Of a DNA stretch of 18,888 nucleotides, positions 1 to 6,021 are shown in pieces. The stretch comes from Jeotgalicoccus sp. (lineage in GTDB: Bacteria; Bacillota; Bacilli; Staphylococcales; Salinicoccaceae), in NCBI GenBank assembly GCA_003513765.1, contig DONT01000010.1, positions 171,944 through 190,831 of the forward strand, in the 5' to 3' direction. A program made the position numbers and the translations under genes. Position 1 is the stretch's first letter. Each line of letters starts with the position of its first letter. The notes beneath the pieces were generated by a model, which saw only the letters and a program-made list of their open reading frames with translations, was not told the DNA's origin and did no database searches.

Positions 1-59
1 ACGGTTTATCCCACCAATGAACGAGTTTCATATCAGAGGTAACGGTTTATCTCATCAAT
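1..59. repeat. Two copies of an 18-bp direct repeat, 41-bp period
   Basis: Positions 1-18 and 42-59 are the same 18-base word with two differences. On the minus strand the copies read ATTGGTGGGATAAACCGT and ATTGATGAGATAAACCGT. The spacing between copies is exactly 41 bp, and the first copy starts at the window edge, so this may be the end of a longer tandem array. The unit also holds a small inverted repeat (ATGAA at 17-21, TTCAT at 27-31). I do not recognise the repeat family and see no further copy in the window. Confidence 0.55.
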
Positions 60-66
60 TTAGTAA

Positions 67-351
67 TTAAGAGTAAAGAAAAACGGTACTGAATGCGAAA
101 ACGATTAGTGTAAATAAGACGATTGGAATTCCTGCTTTTATTGCCTTTTCTTTAGGCTCCAGACTTTTATTATTTACAAAAAGTTCAATCGATAAAGTCA
201 TAAAGCTGAGTATTAAAGTGAGTGCGAAATGTACCCCGACATTCTCTTTAAATCCATCGGTCATGGAAATAGAATTAATTAGGAATGTTCCGAGTATTAT
301 TATTGTTAAAAAGTATTTAGTGATAAAATCATCTTTTGGTGCTTTTTTCAT
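67..351 (-). CDS. Small hypothetical membrane protein (94 aa)
   Basis: This protein of 94 residues has a short charged N-terminus and three hydrophobic segments at about residues 11-30, 40-58 and 73-93. It is therefore probably an integral membrane protein with three helices. An AAAGGGG ribosome site lies 8 bases before the ATG and supports this start. The gene stands alone on the minus strand. A carbonic anhydrase gene upstream ends in its own terminator, and a repeat lies just past the stop. I do not recognise the family, and no catalytic motif is visible. An interrupted palindrome, TTATCAGT/ACTGATAA (373-380 and 407-414), lies in its upstream region and might be an operator. Confidence 0.6.
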   Translation of the reverse strand: MKKAPKDDFITKYFLTIIILGTFLINSISMTDGFKENVGVHFALTLILSFMTLSIELFVNNKSLEPKEKAIKAGIPIVLFTLIVFAFSTVFLYS

Positions 352-372
352 GATTATGCCCCTTTAATTTTA

Positions 373-414
373 TTATCAGTTTAGCAATATAAATTCTAAC
401 ATTATTACTGATAA
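373..414. promoter_or_regulatory. Interrupted palindrome upstream of the small membrane protein gene
   Basis: TTATCAGT at 373-380 and ACTGATAA at 407-414 are perfect reverse complements separated by 26 bases. They lie 22-63 bases upstream of the ATG at 351, where the promoter of that minus-strand gene should be. A regulator operator is possible, but the region is AT-rich and chance is a real alternative. Confidence 0.25.
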
Positions 415-452
415 AGAACATAAAAAATATTATTGAACGCCTTCGCAAAATC

Positions 453-464
453 CGCGACGTCGCG
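453..464. repeat. 12-bp GC-rich perfect palindrome
   Basis: CGCGACGTCGCG is self-complementary and lies in otherwise AT-rich intergenic DNA between the carbonic anhydrase terminator and the small membrane protein gene. Outer flanks (CTTCGC, and GCGCAAG on the far side) are also nearly complementary. It has no U-tract on either side, so it does not look like a terminator. The role is unknown. Confidence 0.35.
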
Positions 465-490
465 CAAGAAAAAATCTGTACTAAAACATC

Positions 491-520
491 AAAAAAAACC
501 AGACCCTCAAATGGGTCCGG
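491..520 (-). terminator. Intrinsic terminator of the carbonic anhydrase gene
   Basis: Read on the minus strand, a stem CC-x-GACCC/GGGTC-x-GG with a six-base loop (499-520) is followed by a run of eight T (498-491). It lies 16 bases past the carbonic anhydrase stop. Confidence 0.85.
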
Positions 521-535
521 CTTCAGAAAAATATA

Positions 536-1105
536 TTATTCTGCTTTGTCGTAGCCGTTTATAACAAGATCAACTTTCCCTGTTTCAGGGTCGATAATCA
601 TGCCGTGTACGGGTACTGTTTTAGCCATCAACGGATGGTTCTTAACGTTATCGACTGTTTCTCTGACGCTTTCTTCGACGCTGTCGAATCCTTTAAGCCA
701 GTCAGAGACTTCGATACCTGAGTATTCGAGTGTTTCGAAGACTTCATCAGTGATACCGCGGTTTTTCATTTCTTCAATAACGGGTTCCGGCTGGAGTGCC
801 CCAAAGCCGCAGTCATGGTGTCCCATGATGTAGACTTCGTCCACGCCCAGTGCGTAAACTGCAACGAGCAGGCTGCGCATCGTACTTCCGTAAGGATGTG
901 ATACAACGGCACCGGCATTTTTAATTTGTTTGATGTCGCCATTTTTTAAGCCCAATGCTTTAATCGACAGCTCAGATAATCTCGTATCCATACAAGTTAA
1001 AAAAACTGCTTTTTTGTTTGGTGTTTTATCGGTTTTAAAAGCTTTGAATTCTTCGTTTTTAACGAAAGCTTCGTTTGCTTTGAGTAAATCTTCCAATAAA
1101 GTCAT
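536..1105 (-). CDS. Beta-class carbonic anhydrase (YtiB-like)
   Basis: Interconverts CO2 and bicarbonate in the cytoplasm using a zinc ion. In the 189-residue product counted from the chosen ATG, the zinc ligands are visible as C38 in CMDTR (with D40 and R42, the catalytic dyad) and H96/C99 in GHHDCG. The sequence ends in a VHGMIIDPETGKVDLVINGY block typical of the Bacillus YtiB subgroup. The reading frame extends 8 codons further upstream to an ATG at 1129. I chose the ATG at 1105 because family members start MxLL, and an AGGAAGTG site precedes it while the upstream ATG has only a weak one. The gene follows the YihY-family gene by 16 bp, so they are probably cotranscribed, and a strong terminator closes the unit. 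Confidence 0.93.
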   Translation of the reverse strand: MTLLEDLLKANEAFVKNEEFKAFKTDKTPNKKAVFLTCMDTRLSELSIKALGLKNGDIKQIKNAGAVVSHPYGSTMRSLLVAVYALGVDEVYIMGHHDCGFGALQPEPVIEEMKNRGITDEVFETLEYSGIEVSDWLKGFDSVEESVRETVDNVKNHPLMAKTVPVHGMIIDPETGKVDLVINGYDKAE

Positions 1106-1121
1106 TTTAAACTGACACTTC

Positions 1122-2135
1122 CTATTCATTACTTTGTGTTTGCTGTTCTTTCTCTATAGTGCGCTTGTATAAAATCGAGTTAATTTGCGCACCCAGAATT
1201 ATTATAACACCAGTAATGTACAACCAGAAAATTAAAATGATTACACCGGCGATTGAACCGTATGTTGCTGAATAGTTACTGAAGTTAGATACGTAGAAAC
1301 TGAATCCCCATGATGCAACGAGGAAAGCAACTGTCGTAAAGATCGTGCCCGGGATAACCGACTTAATTTTCAATTTAATATTTGGAGCAGTAATGTACAT
1401 GATAAGGAATACAATGAATACGAGCAGTACTGGTAAAATACTTCTGACTAAGTTCCATACCAATGAGAACTGGTCGTCGAGTCCGATAACGCCGAACATT
1501 AAGTTACCGATTTGTTCACCGAATACGATGAGTACAAATGTCAGTATTACTGATAATGATAAAATAACTGTAAAGAATACTGACAATAATTTTGCTTTTA
1601 CAAAGTTGCGGCTGTCTTCGACGTCATACGCGACGTTAAAGGCATTCATCAGTGCAGTCATACCGTTTGATGCTGACCACAGCGTTAAAATTAAACCGAT
1701 TGATAAAATACCGCCGCCGGAGTTGCTTAACACGTCGGTAATAATACCTTCCAGCAGTCCTGAAATTTCTGAAGGTGCATAATCCTGGATAAATCCTGTA
1801 ATAAGATCCGGTTCAATTCTGAACAGCGGAACGATTGATAACAGGAAAATCAAGAGCGGGAATATCGCCAGCAGGAAATAGTATGCAAGCTGTGCGGCCA
1901 TCCCTGTTGTGTTGTCATGTGAAAACCTGAATAACAGCCGTTTGAAAAAACCGGCATCTTCTTTCAGTTTTGCAGGTTTATTAATTTTGGAAACGTAAAT
2001 ATGTTCATCTGGTTTTTTGGCATCTTTTGATTTGAAATTAATCTTGTCGACGAACACATCGCCTTCACTATTCTCCTTCTCTTTTTCTTCTTTAATCTGA
2101 TTCAAGAGTTTTGATGATGTTTCATTTTTGGTCAT
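1122..2135 (-). CDS. YihY/BrkB (UPF0761) family membrane protein
   Basis: This 337-residue integral membrane protein is related to B. subtilis YfkH and the misnamed ribonuclease BN/BrkB proteins. The function is not established; export or envelope roles have been proposed for the family. A charged cytoplasmic N-terminus (about 1-75) is followed by six hydrophobic segments near 83-105, 143-165, 180-206, 229-250, 258-282 and 293-318. The family signatures AAQLAYYFLLAIFPLLIF and AGVIILIFWLYITG are present. The tail is charged. A GAGGTGA ribosome site supports the ATG. It lies between the YtxH-like gene and carbonic anhydrase on the same strand. The hairpin immediately upstream of its ribosome site leaves no room for a promoter of its own after that hairpin. 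Confidence 0.9.
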   Translation of the reverse strand: MTKNETSSKLLNQIKEEKEKENSEGDVFVDKINFKSKDAKKPDEHIYVSKINKPAKLKEDAGFFKRLLFRFSHDNTTGMAAQLAYYFLLAIFPLLIFLLSIVPLFRIEPDLITGFIQDYAPSEISGLLEGIITDVLSNSGGGILSIGLILTLWSASNGMTALMNAFNVAYDVEDSRNFVKAKLLSVFFTVILSLSVILTFVLIVFGEQIGNLMFGVIGLDDQFSLVWNLVRSILPVLLVFIVFLIMYITAPNIKLKIKSVIPGTIFTTVAFLVASWGFSFYVSNFSNYSATYGSIAGVIILIFWLYITGVIIILGAQINSILYKRTIEKEQQTQSNE

Positions 2136-2150
2136 AATCTCACCTCGCCT

Positions 2151-2180
2151 AAAATAAAAGGACTATATTCAAATAGTCCT
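2151..2180 (-). terminator. Terminator-like hairpin between ytxH-like and yihY-like genes
   Basis: A perfect 8-bp stem AGGACTAT/ATAGTCCT (2159-2166 with 2173-2180) has a six-base loop. On the minus strand it is followed by TTTTATTTT. It ends only about a dozen bases before the ribosome site of the YihY gene, so it may be a partial terminator or an mRNA-end hairpin rather than a full stop. Confidence 0.7.
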
Positions 2181-2188
2181 GTTTAATT

Positions 2189-2506
2189 TTAATTTAATTT
2201 TTTTTCGCGTTTTTCCTGGAAAGTATCCTTCGCGTCCATTACTGCACGTTCCAGCTCAGGATTGTTGCGGCGGATTTCTTCTATAGTATCCTTCCAGAAT
2301 AAAACTTCGTCTTTAATCATTTCTATTTTAGATGGTTCGCCTGACGGTTCATTGAAACGCTGTTTAAGATCATCAGGATTCGTTGCGTAATGTTTAATGC
2401 TCTTAGTATTTGAAACTACAGAGTCGCGTGTGCCTTTATCGATTAATGCAATTAATCCACCGACAGCGGCTCCAATTACTATAGCTGGTACTAGTTTGTT
2501 TTTCAT
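2189..2506 (-). CDS. YtxH-like general stress protein
   Basis: A 105-residue protein with an N-terminal glycine-rich hydrophobic segment (about 5-23, AIVIGAAVGGLIALID) and a long charged helical tail, the plan of YtxH-domain proteins. These are small membrane-anchored proteins induced by general stress in Bacillus and Staphylococcus; the molecular role is unknown. AAAGGAG lies 9 bases before the ATG. The upstream region has a sigma-B-like promoter (2541-2566), in keeping with the family's usual control. It is divergent from the UPF0435 gene and is followed by a hairpin and then the YihY gene. Confidence 0.75.
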   Translation of the reverse strand: MKNKLVPAIVIGAAVGGLIALIDKGTRDSVVSNTKSIKHYATNPDDLKQRFNEPSGEPSKIEMIKDEVLFWKDTIEEIRRNNPELERAVMDAKDTFQEKREKKLN

Positions 2507-2540
2507 AACTGATTCTCCTTTAGATAGCTTTGTATTAAAT

Positions 2541-2566
2541 ATAACCTATATTTACTCAGTGTAAAC
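2541..2566 (-). promoter_or_regulatory. Sigma-B-like promoter of the ytxH-like gene
   Basis: Minus strand: GTTTAC (2566-2561), 14 bases, GGTTAT (2546-2541). The sigma-B consensus is GTTTAA, N12-15, GGGTAT, so each hexamer has one mismatch. A start about 7 bases downstream would leave a leader of about 25-30 bases before the ATG at 2506. A weak sigma-A -35 (TTGATA, 2576-2571) also lies nearby. Confidence 0.5.
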
Positions 2567-2610
2567 TTTTTATCAAAAGAAATTAAGAGGAAAAGAGTTT
2601 TTCTATACTT

Positions 2611-2640
2611 TTGTTAGATAATACATATTTTTATTATAAT
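2611..2640 (+). promoter_or_regulatory. Sigma-A promoter of the UPF0435-ampS operon
   Basis: TTGTTA (2611-2616), 18 bases, then a perfect TATAAT (2635-2640), 39 bases upstream of the first ATG. Confidence 0.55.
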
Positions 2641-2679
2641 TTGTTAAGATAGTTTATAAGGAATGGAAAGGGGACCATC

Positions 2680-2877
2680 ATGGATAAAGAGCAGATTTTA
2701 AACGAAATTATACAAAAGTTAAATGTAGTAAATAAAGGTGTATTTAAAGCTGAAGATTACAGCGATGAAAAAATTAGTGAATTAAATGATATTAAAGAAT
2801 TACTGGATTCACGCAAGCAGATATCTGCGAGTGAACAGTCAGCTATTATCGAAGAACTATCAAAAATGAGAAAGTAG
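2680..2877 (+). CDS. yfkK: UPF0435 / DUF1128 protein (YfkK-like)
   Basis: This 65-residue soluble, helical protein matches the UPF0435 family at the pattern KLNVVNKG near residues 13-20, followed by a central SELNDIKELLDSR and a C-terminal SASEQSAIIEEL. Function is unknown. The family is confined to Firmicutes and usually lies beside the tyrosine phosphatase YfkJ/PtpA or aminopeptidase genes. The usual phosphatase neighbour is absent here. An AAAGGGG site sits 8 bases before the ATG. The gene opens an operon with ampS, whose ATG starts 10 bases after this stop codon. Confidence 0.88.
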   Translation: MDKEQILNEIIQKLNVVNKGVFKAEDYSDEKISELNDIKELLDSRKQISASEQSAIIEELSKMRK

Positions 2878-2887
2878 TGGTCAGACG

Positions 2888-4117
2888 ATGAATATTGAAC
2901 AGAAATTATATAAATATGCCGAGCTCCTCGTCGATGTCGGTATTAATATTACAGACGGTAAAAGACTTTACATTAGAGCAACAACGGATGCACTGCCGCT
3001 CGTCAGACTCGTAACGAAGATCGCTTACGAAAGAGGTTCGAAGGAAGTTAAAGTTTCACTTGGCGACGATACGATTTCAAGATTGAATGCCCAGTACAGA
3101 GACGAAGAGGAACTTTCTGTTGTTCATGACTTCCAGGTAGCGGAGCGCATGTACTACAGTGACGAAAAAGCAGGGTTCCTGAGTATTATTTCAAGTTCGC
3201 CGGAGCTTTTAAAAGATGTTTCTCCTAACAAACTGCAGGCAATGCAGATTGCAAACGGCCAGGCATTTAAAGAGTTTTCAAGCCGTACGCAGAGTGATTT
3301 TCATTCGTGGTGTGTCGCAGGTTATCCTTCAGTAGAGTGGGCGCGCTTAGTGTACCCTGAACTCTCTGATGACGATGCGGTCAATGCGCTGCTTGAGTTA
3401 GTACTTTACACAGTGCGTGCAGATGCAGAAAATCCGGTAGAAGCATGGATTGAACACGATAAAACACTCCATGACAAAGTGGATTATTTAAACGATAAGC
3501 AATTCACTGCATTACGCTATGAGGCACCGGGTACTGATTTAACTATCGGTCTGCCTGACAATCATTTATGGGCGGGTGCATCGAGCACTGACTCAAGCGG
3601 CAACTCATTTATGGCAAATATGCCGACAGAAGAAGTTTTCACGGCACCTGACAAGAACCGTGTTGACGGCTACGTAACAAACACCTTGCCGTTAAGCCAC
3701 GGCGGTAATATTATCGATGATTTTAAACTGACGTTTAAAGACGGAGAAGTTGTTGAATATGAAGCTGCACGAGGCTACGATATTCTGAAAAATATTATAG
3801 ACACTGATGCCGGTGCTAAACGTCTTGGAGAAGTAGCACTTGTACCGTTTGACTCTCCAATTTCGAATAAGGGTATTTTATTCTACAATACGCTGTTTGA
3901 TGAAAATGCCTCATGCCATATCGCACTCGGCAGTGCATATGCATTCTCTATCGAGGGCGGTAAAGAGATGTCCCGCGAAGAGCTGGATCAGGCAGGACTG
4001 AACGATTCAATTACTCATGTCGACTTTATGATCGGTTCAGAGAAAATGAATATTTACGGTATTGATAAAGATGGAAATGAGTCACCGGTATTTGCTGAAG
4101 GCAACTGGGCATTTTAA
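2888..4117 (+). CDS. ampS: Aminopeptidase S (peptidase family M29)
   Basis: A cytoplasmic metallo-aminopeptidase of 409 residues that removes N-terminal amino acids from peptides. All residues known to bind the two metals in Staphylococcus aureus AmpS can be placed with a constant shift of four: E249 (PTEEV), E315 (GEVA), H344 (ASCHIALG), H377 and D379 (THVDF), plus the conserved tyrosine Y351. Family length is about 410, so the gene is complete. The ribosome site is weak (AGTGGTC region), consistent with translational coupling to the UPF0435 gene just upstream. No clear terminator follows; the next promoter starts about 30 bases past the stop. Confidence 0.95.
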   Translation: MNIEQKLYKYAELLVDVGINITDGKRLYIRATTDALPLVRLVTKIAYERGSKEVKVSLGDDTISRLNAQYRDEEELSVVHDFQVAERMYYSDEKAGFLSIISSSPELLKDVSPNKLQAMQIANGQAFKEFSSRTQSDFHSWCVAGYPSVEWARLVYPELSDDDAVNALLELVLYTVRADAENPVEAWIEHDKTLHDKVDYLNDKQFTALRYEAPGTDLTIGLPDNHLWAGASSTDSSGNSFMANMPTEEVFTAPDKNRVDGYVTNTLPLSHGGNIIDDFKLTFKDGEVVEYEAARGYDILKNIIDTDAGAKRLGEVALVPFDSPISNKGILFYNTLFDENASCHIALGSAYAFSIEGGKEMSREELDQAGLNDSITHVDFMIGSEKMNIYGIDKDGNESPVFAEGNWAF

Positions 4118-4148
4118 TAAAAATAAGCGCACAATTCATTTGAAAATA

Positions 4149-4157
4149 TGATACAAT
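4149..4157 (+). promoter_or_regulatory. Extended -10 promoter of the 51-aa membrane protein gene
   Basis: TGATACAAT is an extended -10 element (TG-N-TACAAT). No good -35 lies 17 bases upstream. Transcription would start about 40 bases before the ATG at 4202. Confidence 0.45.
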
Positions 4158-4201
4158 TTAAGTAATTGTTATTATGTGAATTTCCGTTGAGGAGGATTTT
4201 T

Positions 4202-4357
4202 ATGGGAAGCTGGCTAATGCTTTTAGTCGTATTATCTTTTATATTTGCAATTCTCGGTTTTGCAGCGGTGCTTTACTACTTCCTGGCACAAGCGTTCCAA
4301 AGTAAAGATGCACTTGTGATTGATACACCGGAAGAAGCGCTCGAGCGCAAAATATAA
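4202..4357 (+). CDS. Single-helix small membrane protein (51 aa)
   Basis: The product has one hydrophobic helix at about residues 4-30 (MGSWLMLLVV onward) and a short acidic cytoplasmic-type tail ending EEALERKI. A longer frame starts 12 codons upstream at 4166, but a perfect AGGAGG lies 7 bases before the ATG at 4202, so I chose that start. The gene has its own extended -10 promoter and a strong hairpin after the stop, so it may be expressed separately from ampS. I do not recognise the family. Its size and layout suit a membrane-associated regulatory or accessory peptide, but that is inference. Confidence 0.7.
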   Translation: MGSWLMLLVVLSFIFAILGFAAVLYYFLAQAFQSKDALVIDTPEEALERKI

Positions 4358-4367
4358 GAAACTTACT

Positions 4368-4399
4368 TAGAGGAGATGCATATCTCCTCTATTTTTATT
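4368..4399 (+). terminator. Terminator after the 51-aa gene
   Basis: A perfect 10-bp stem TAGAGGAGAT/ATCTCCTCTA (4368-4377 with 4382-4391) has a GCAT loop and is followed by TTTTTATT. The ribosome site of the thioesterase gene starts two bases later at about 4402, leaving no room for a new promoter. Confidence 0.85.
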
Positions 4400-4415
4400 A
4401 TAAAGGGGAATATAA

Positions 4416-4925
4416 ATGAAAAAATTAATGTCTGAATCATATGCAGTGAAAACTGCCAACGTACTGCCGCCGGATTCAAACTCGCATGGGACGCTGTTTG
4501 GCGGAAGACTGCTGCAGTATGTAGATGATATTGCGGCAATCAGTGCACGCCGTCATTCGAGAGAGGCTGTAGTGACTGCTTCTATAGATTCTATGGACTT
4601 TCTCTTGCCGATTAACATTGGGGAAATTGTTATCCTTGAAGCAATGGTGACACATACCGGCCGCAGTTCAATGGAAGTAATGGTTAAAATATCAAAAGAA
4701 GATTTAACGAGAGAGTCAGGCAAAGAACTCGCCGCTTTTTCATTTTTAACATTTGTTGCATTGGATGAAAACAATAAAACTGTTGAAGTTCCTAAAATAG
4801 AGCCGGATAATGAACGTCTGCAATGGCTGAGTGATACAGGCAAAGAACGTGCTGAACGCCGTATTGAGAGAAAAGAGCACAGCAAATCACTGAGCAATTT
4901 TTTCGCATCTGATTTATTGGAGTGA
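4416..4925 (+). CDS. Acyl-CoA thioesterase, hotdog fold (YkhA/BACH-type)
   Basis: Hydrolyses acyl-CoA to free fatty acid and CoA in the cytoplasm. The 169-residue product has a single hotdog domain: N22-S-H24-G-T-L-F-G-G at the start of the central helix and a conserved aspartate pair at 37-38 (YVDDIAA), both typical of the YciA/BACH group. VVTASIDSMDFLLPI follows as the central strand. The C-terminal 40 residues are charged. An AAAGGGGA site supports the start. It heads a tightly packed plus-strand operon, with recX starting 6 bases after its stop. A hairpin terminator precedes its ribosome site, so transcription probably depends on read-through or a promoter inside the upstream unit. Confidence 0.9.
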   Translation: MKKLMSESYAVKTANVLPPDSNSHGTLFGGRLLQYVDDIAAISARRHSREAVVTASIDSMDFLLPINIGEIVILEAMVTHTGRSSMEVMVKISKEDLTRESGKELAAFSFLTFVALDENNKTVEVPKIEPDNERLQWLSDTGKERAERRIERKEHSKSLSNFFASDLLE

Positions 4926-4931
4926 AGCTAG

Positions 4932-5702
4932 ATGAAAATCAAACGTATTGTAAAACTGAAACGGGAAATGTACGATGTCTTATTCGATGATGGACAGTCT
5001 ATAAAAGTACACGAAGAATCGCTTGTACGTTATGTATTGATTCCCGGCAAAGAACTGGACGAAGAAGAATTTAAACAAATTGTTCAAAATGTACAGTACG
5101 ATCAGGCTTACGTTGCCGCGATTAAATATATCAGCTATAAAATCCGTTCGAACAAAGAGATGAATGATTATCTTAGTGAGGACTATGAGGAAAGAATTGT
5201 CAGCCAGACAATTAACCGTTTGCAGAATGAAGGGTATTTAAATGACGAGAACTATGCACGATCATTAAGAAATACACTCTTCAATACGACGGACAAAGGG
5301 CCGGGGCATCTGAAAAGAGAATTAAAAAAACATCAAATTCCGGAGAGAATTATTATGGAAGAAGCGGAATCGTTTGATGAACTGATTGATGCTGAACGCA
5401 TGAATAAATTAAAAGATAAATTTCTGAGAACACACAGAGGTTCATATGTGCAGTTCAAGCAGAAACTGCGAGAAAAATTAACACTGCGAGGCTACAGCGG
5501 CCATCATTTTGAATTGATAGATTACGATGATGACTACGATGAGGATACTTATTTTGAGAAAGATTTTGAAAAATATTATAATAAGTATCAGAAAAAAGAA
5601 AGCGGATTTAAGCTTAAGCAGAAAATGATTGCGGCAATGATGGGCAAAGGTTACGCTTATGATAAAATCAGTGGAAAGTTAGGCGGAATGAACGATGAAT
5701 GA
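4932..5702 (+). CDS. recX: Recombination regulator RecX
   Basis: RecX binds RecA filaments and limits recombinase activity. The 256-residue product has the N-terminal strand-rich segment (about 1-40), then repeated three-helix motifs typical of RecX: AAIKYISYKIRSNKEMNDYL, INRLQNEGYLNDENYARS and a C-terminal KMIAAMMGKGYAYDKISGKL. Length matches the long staphylococcal and Bacillus forms. An acidic, tyrosine-rich linker (DDDYDEDTYFEKDFEKYY, about residues 196-213) separates the later repeats. A GGAGTGA site precedes the ATG. Its end overlaps the start of yfhH by 8 bases, indicating translational coupling. recA is not in the window. Confidence 0.93.
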   Translation: MKIKRIVKLKREMYDVLFDDGQSIKVHEESLVRYVLIPGKELDEEEFKQIVQNVQYDQAYVAAIKYISYKIRSNKEMNDYLSEDYEERIVSQTINRLQNEGYLNDENYARSLRNTLFNTTDKGPGHLKRELKKHQIPERIIMEEAESFDELIDAERMNKLKDKFLRTHRGSYVQFKQKLREKLTLRGYSGHHFELIDYDDDYDEDTYFEKDFEKYYNKYQKKESGFKLKQKMIAAMMGKGYAYDKISGKLGGMNDE

Positions 5703-6021
5703 AAATGTAAGTAAAATGACTCGTAAAGAGTTAAATCATTATATTCAAACAAAACGTGAAGCGATGAGACGTTCCGAAATGATGGGCGTTGAAAACGAAT
5801 ACCGTGTACTGGAACGCCAGGTGCTTATTGCGGAATGCTATCTGATTGACCTGTCTCAAATTGAAAACGGCAAGATTTATAAAGTAATCAGCCAGGAAGA
5901 GCATTACTTTAAAGTGGAGTATATGAAAGGAATATTTGTCTGGGGCTTTTTCGTGAATGGTGATGAAAAAGAATCAGCTATTCCGGTGAGTATGCTGCAG
6001 CTGCCTAAAAAGGTCAGATAA
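5695..6021 (+). CDS. yfhH: YfhH family protein (DUF1811)
   Basis: This 108-residue protein is the usual downstream partner of recX in Bacillus and Staphylococcus. The N-terminal half is helical and charged (MTRKELNHYIQTKREAMRRSEMMG). The C-terminal half (about 58-108) is strand-rich and suggests a small SH3-like barrel (IENGKIYKVISQEEHYFKVEYMKGIFVWGFF). The function is unknown. The start codon overlaps recX, and the stop codon shares its last A with the ATG of the next gene (TAATG), so the three are translationally coupled. Confidence 0.87.
   Translation: MNENVSKMTRKELNHYIQTKREAMRRSEMMGVENEYRVLERQVLIAECYLIDLSQIENGKIYKVISQEEHYFKVEYMKGIFVWGFFVNGDEKESAIPVSMLQLPKKVR

Noticed and set aside
1103..1129. 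Upstream ATG for carbonic anhydrase at 1129
   Set aside because: Overlaps the YihY stop, has a weak ribosome site, and adds residues not found in relatives; the ATG at 1105 fits better.
1345..1782. 145-codon plus-strand frame
   Set aside because: Antisense shadow of the YihY-family gene, which has clear family features and its own ribosome site.
4553..4897. 114-codon minus-strand frame
   Set aside because: Antisense to the thioesterase gene; serine-rich shadow composition and no start signals.
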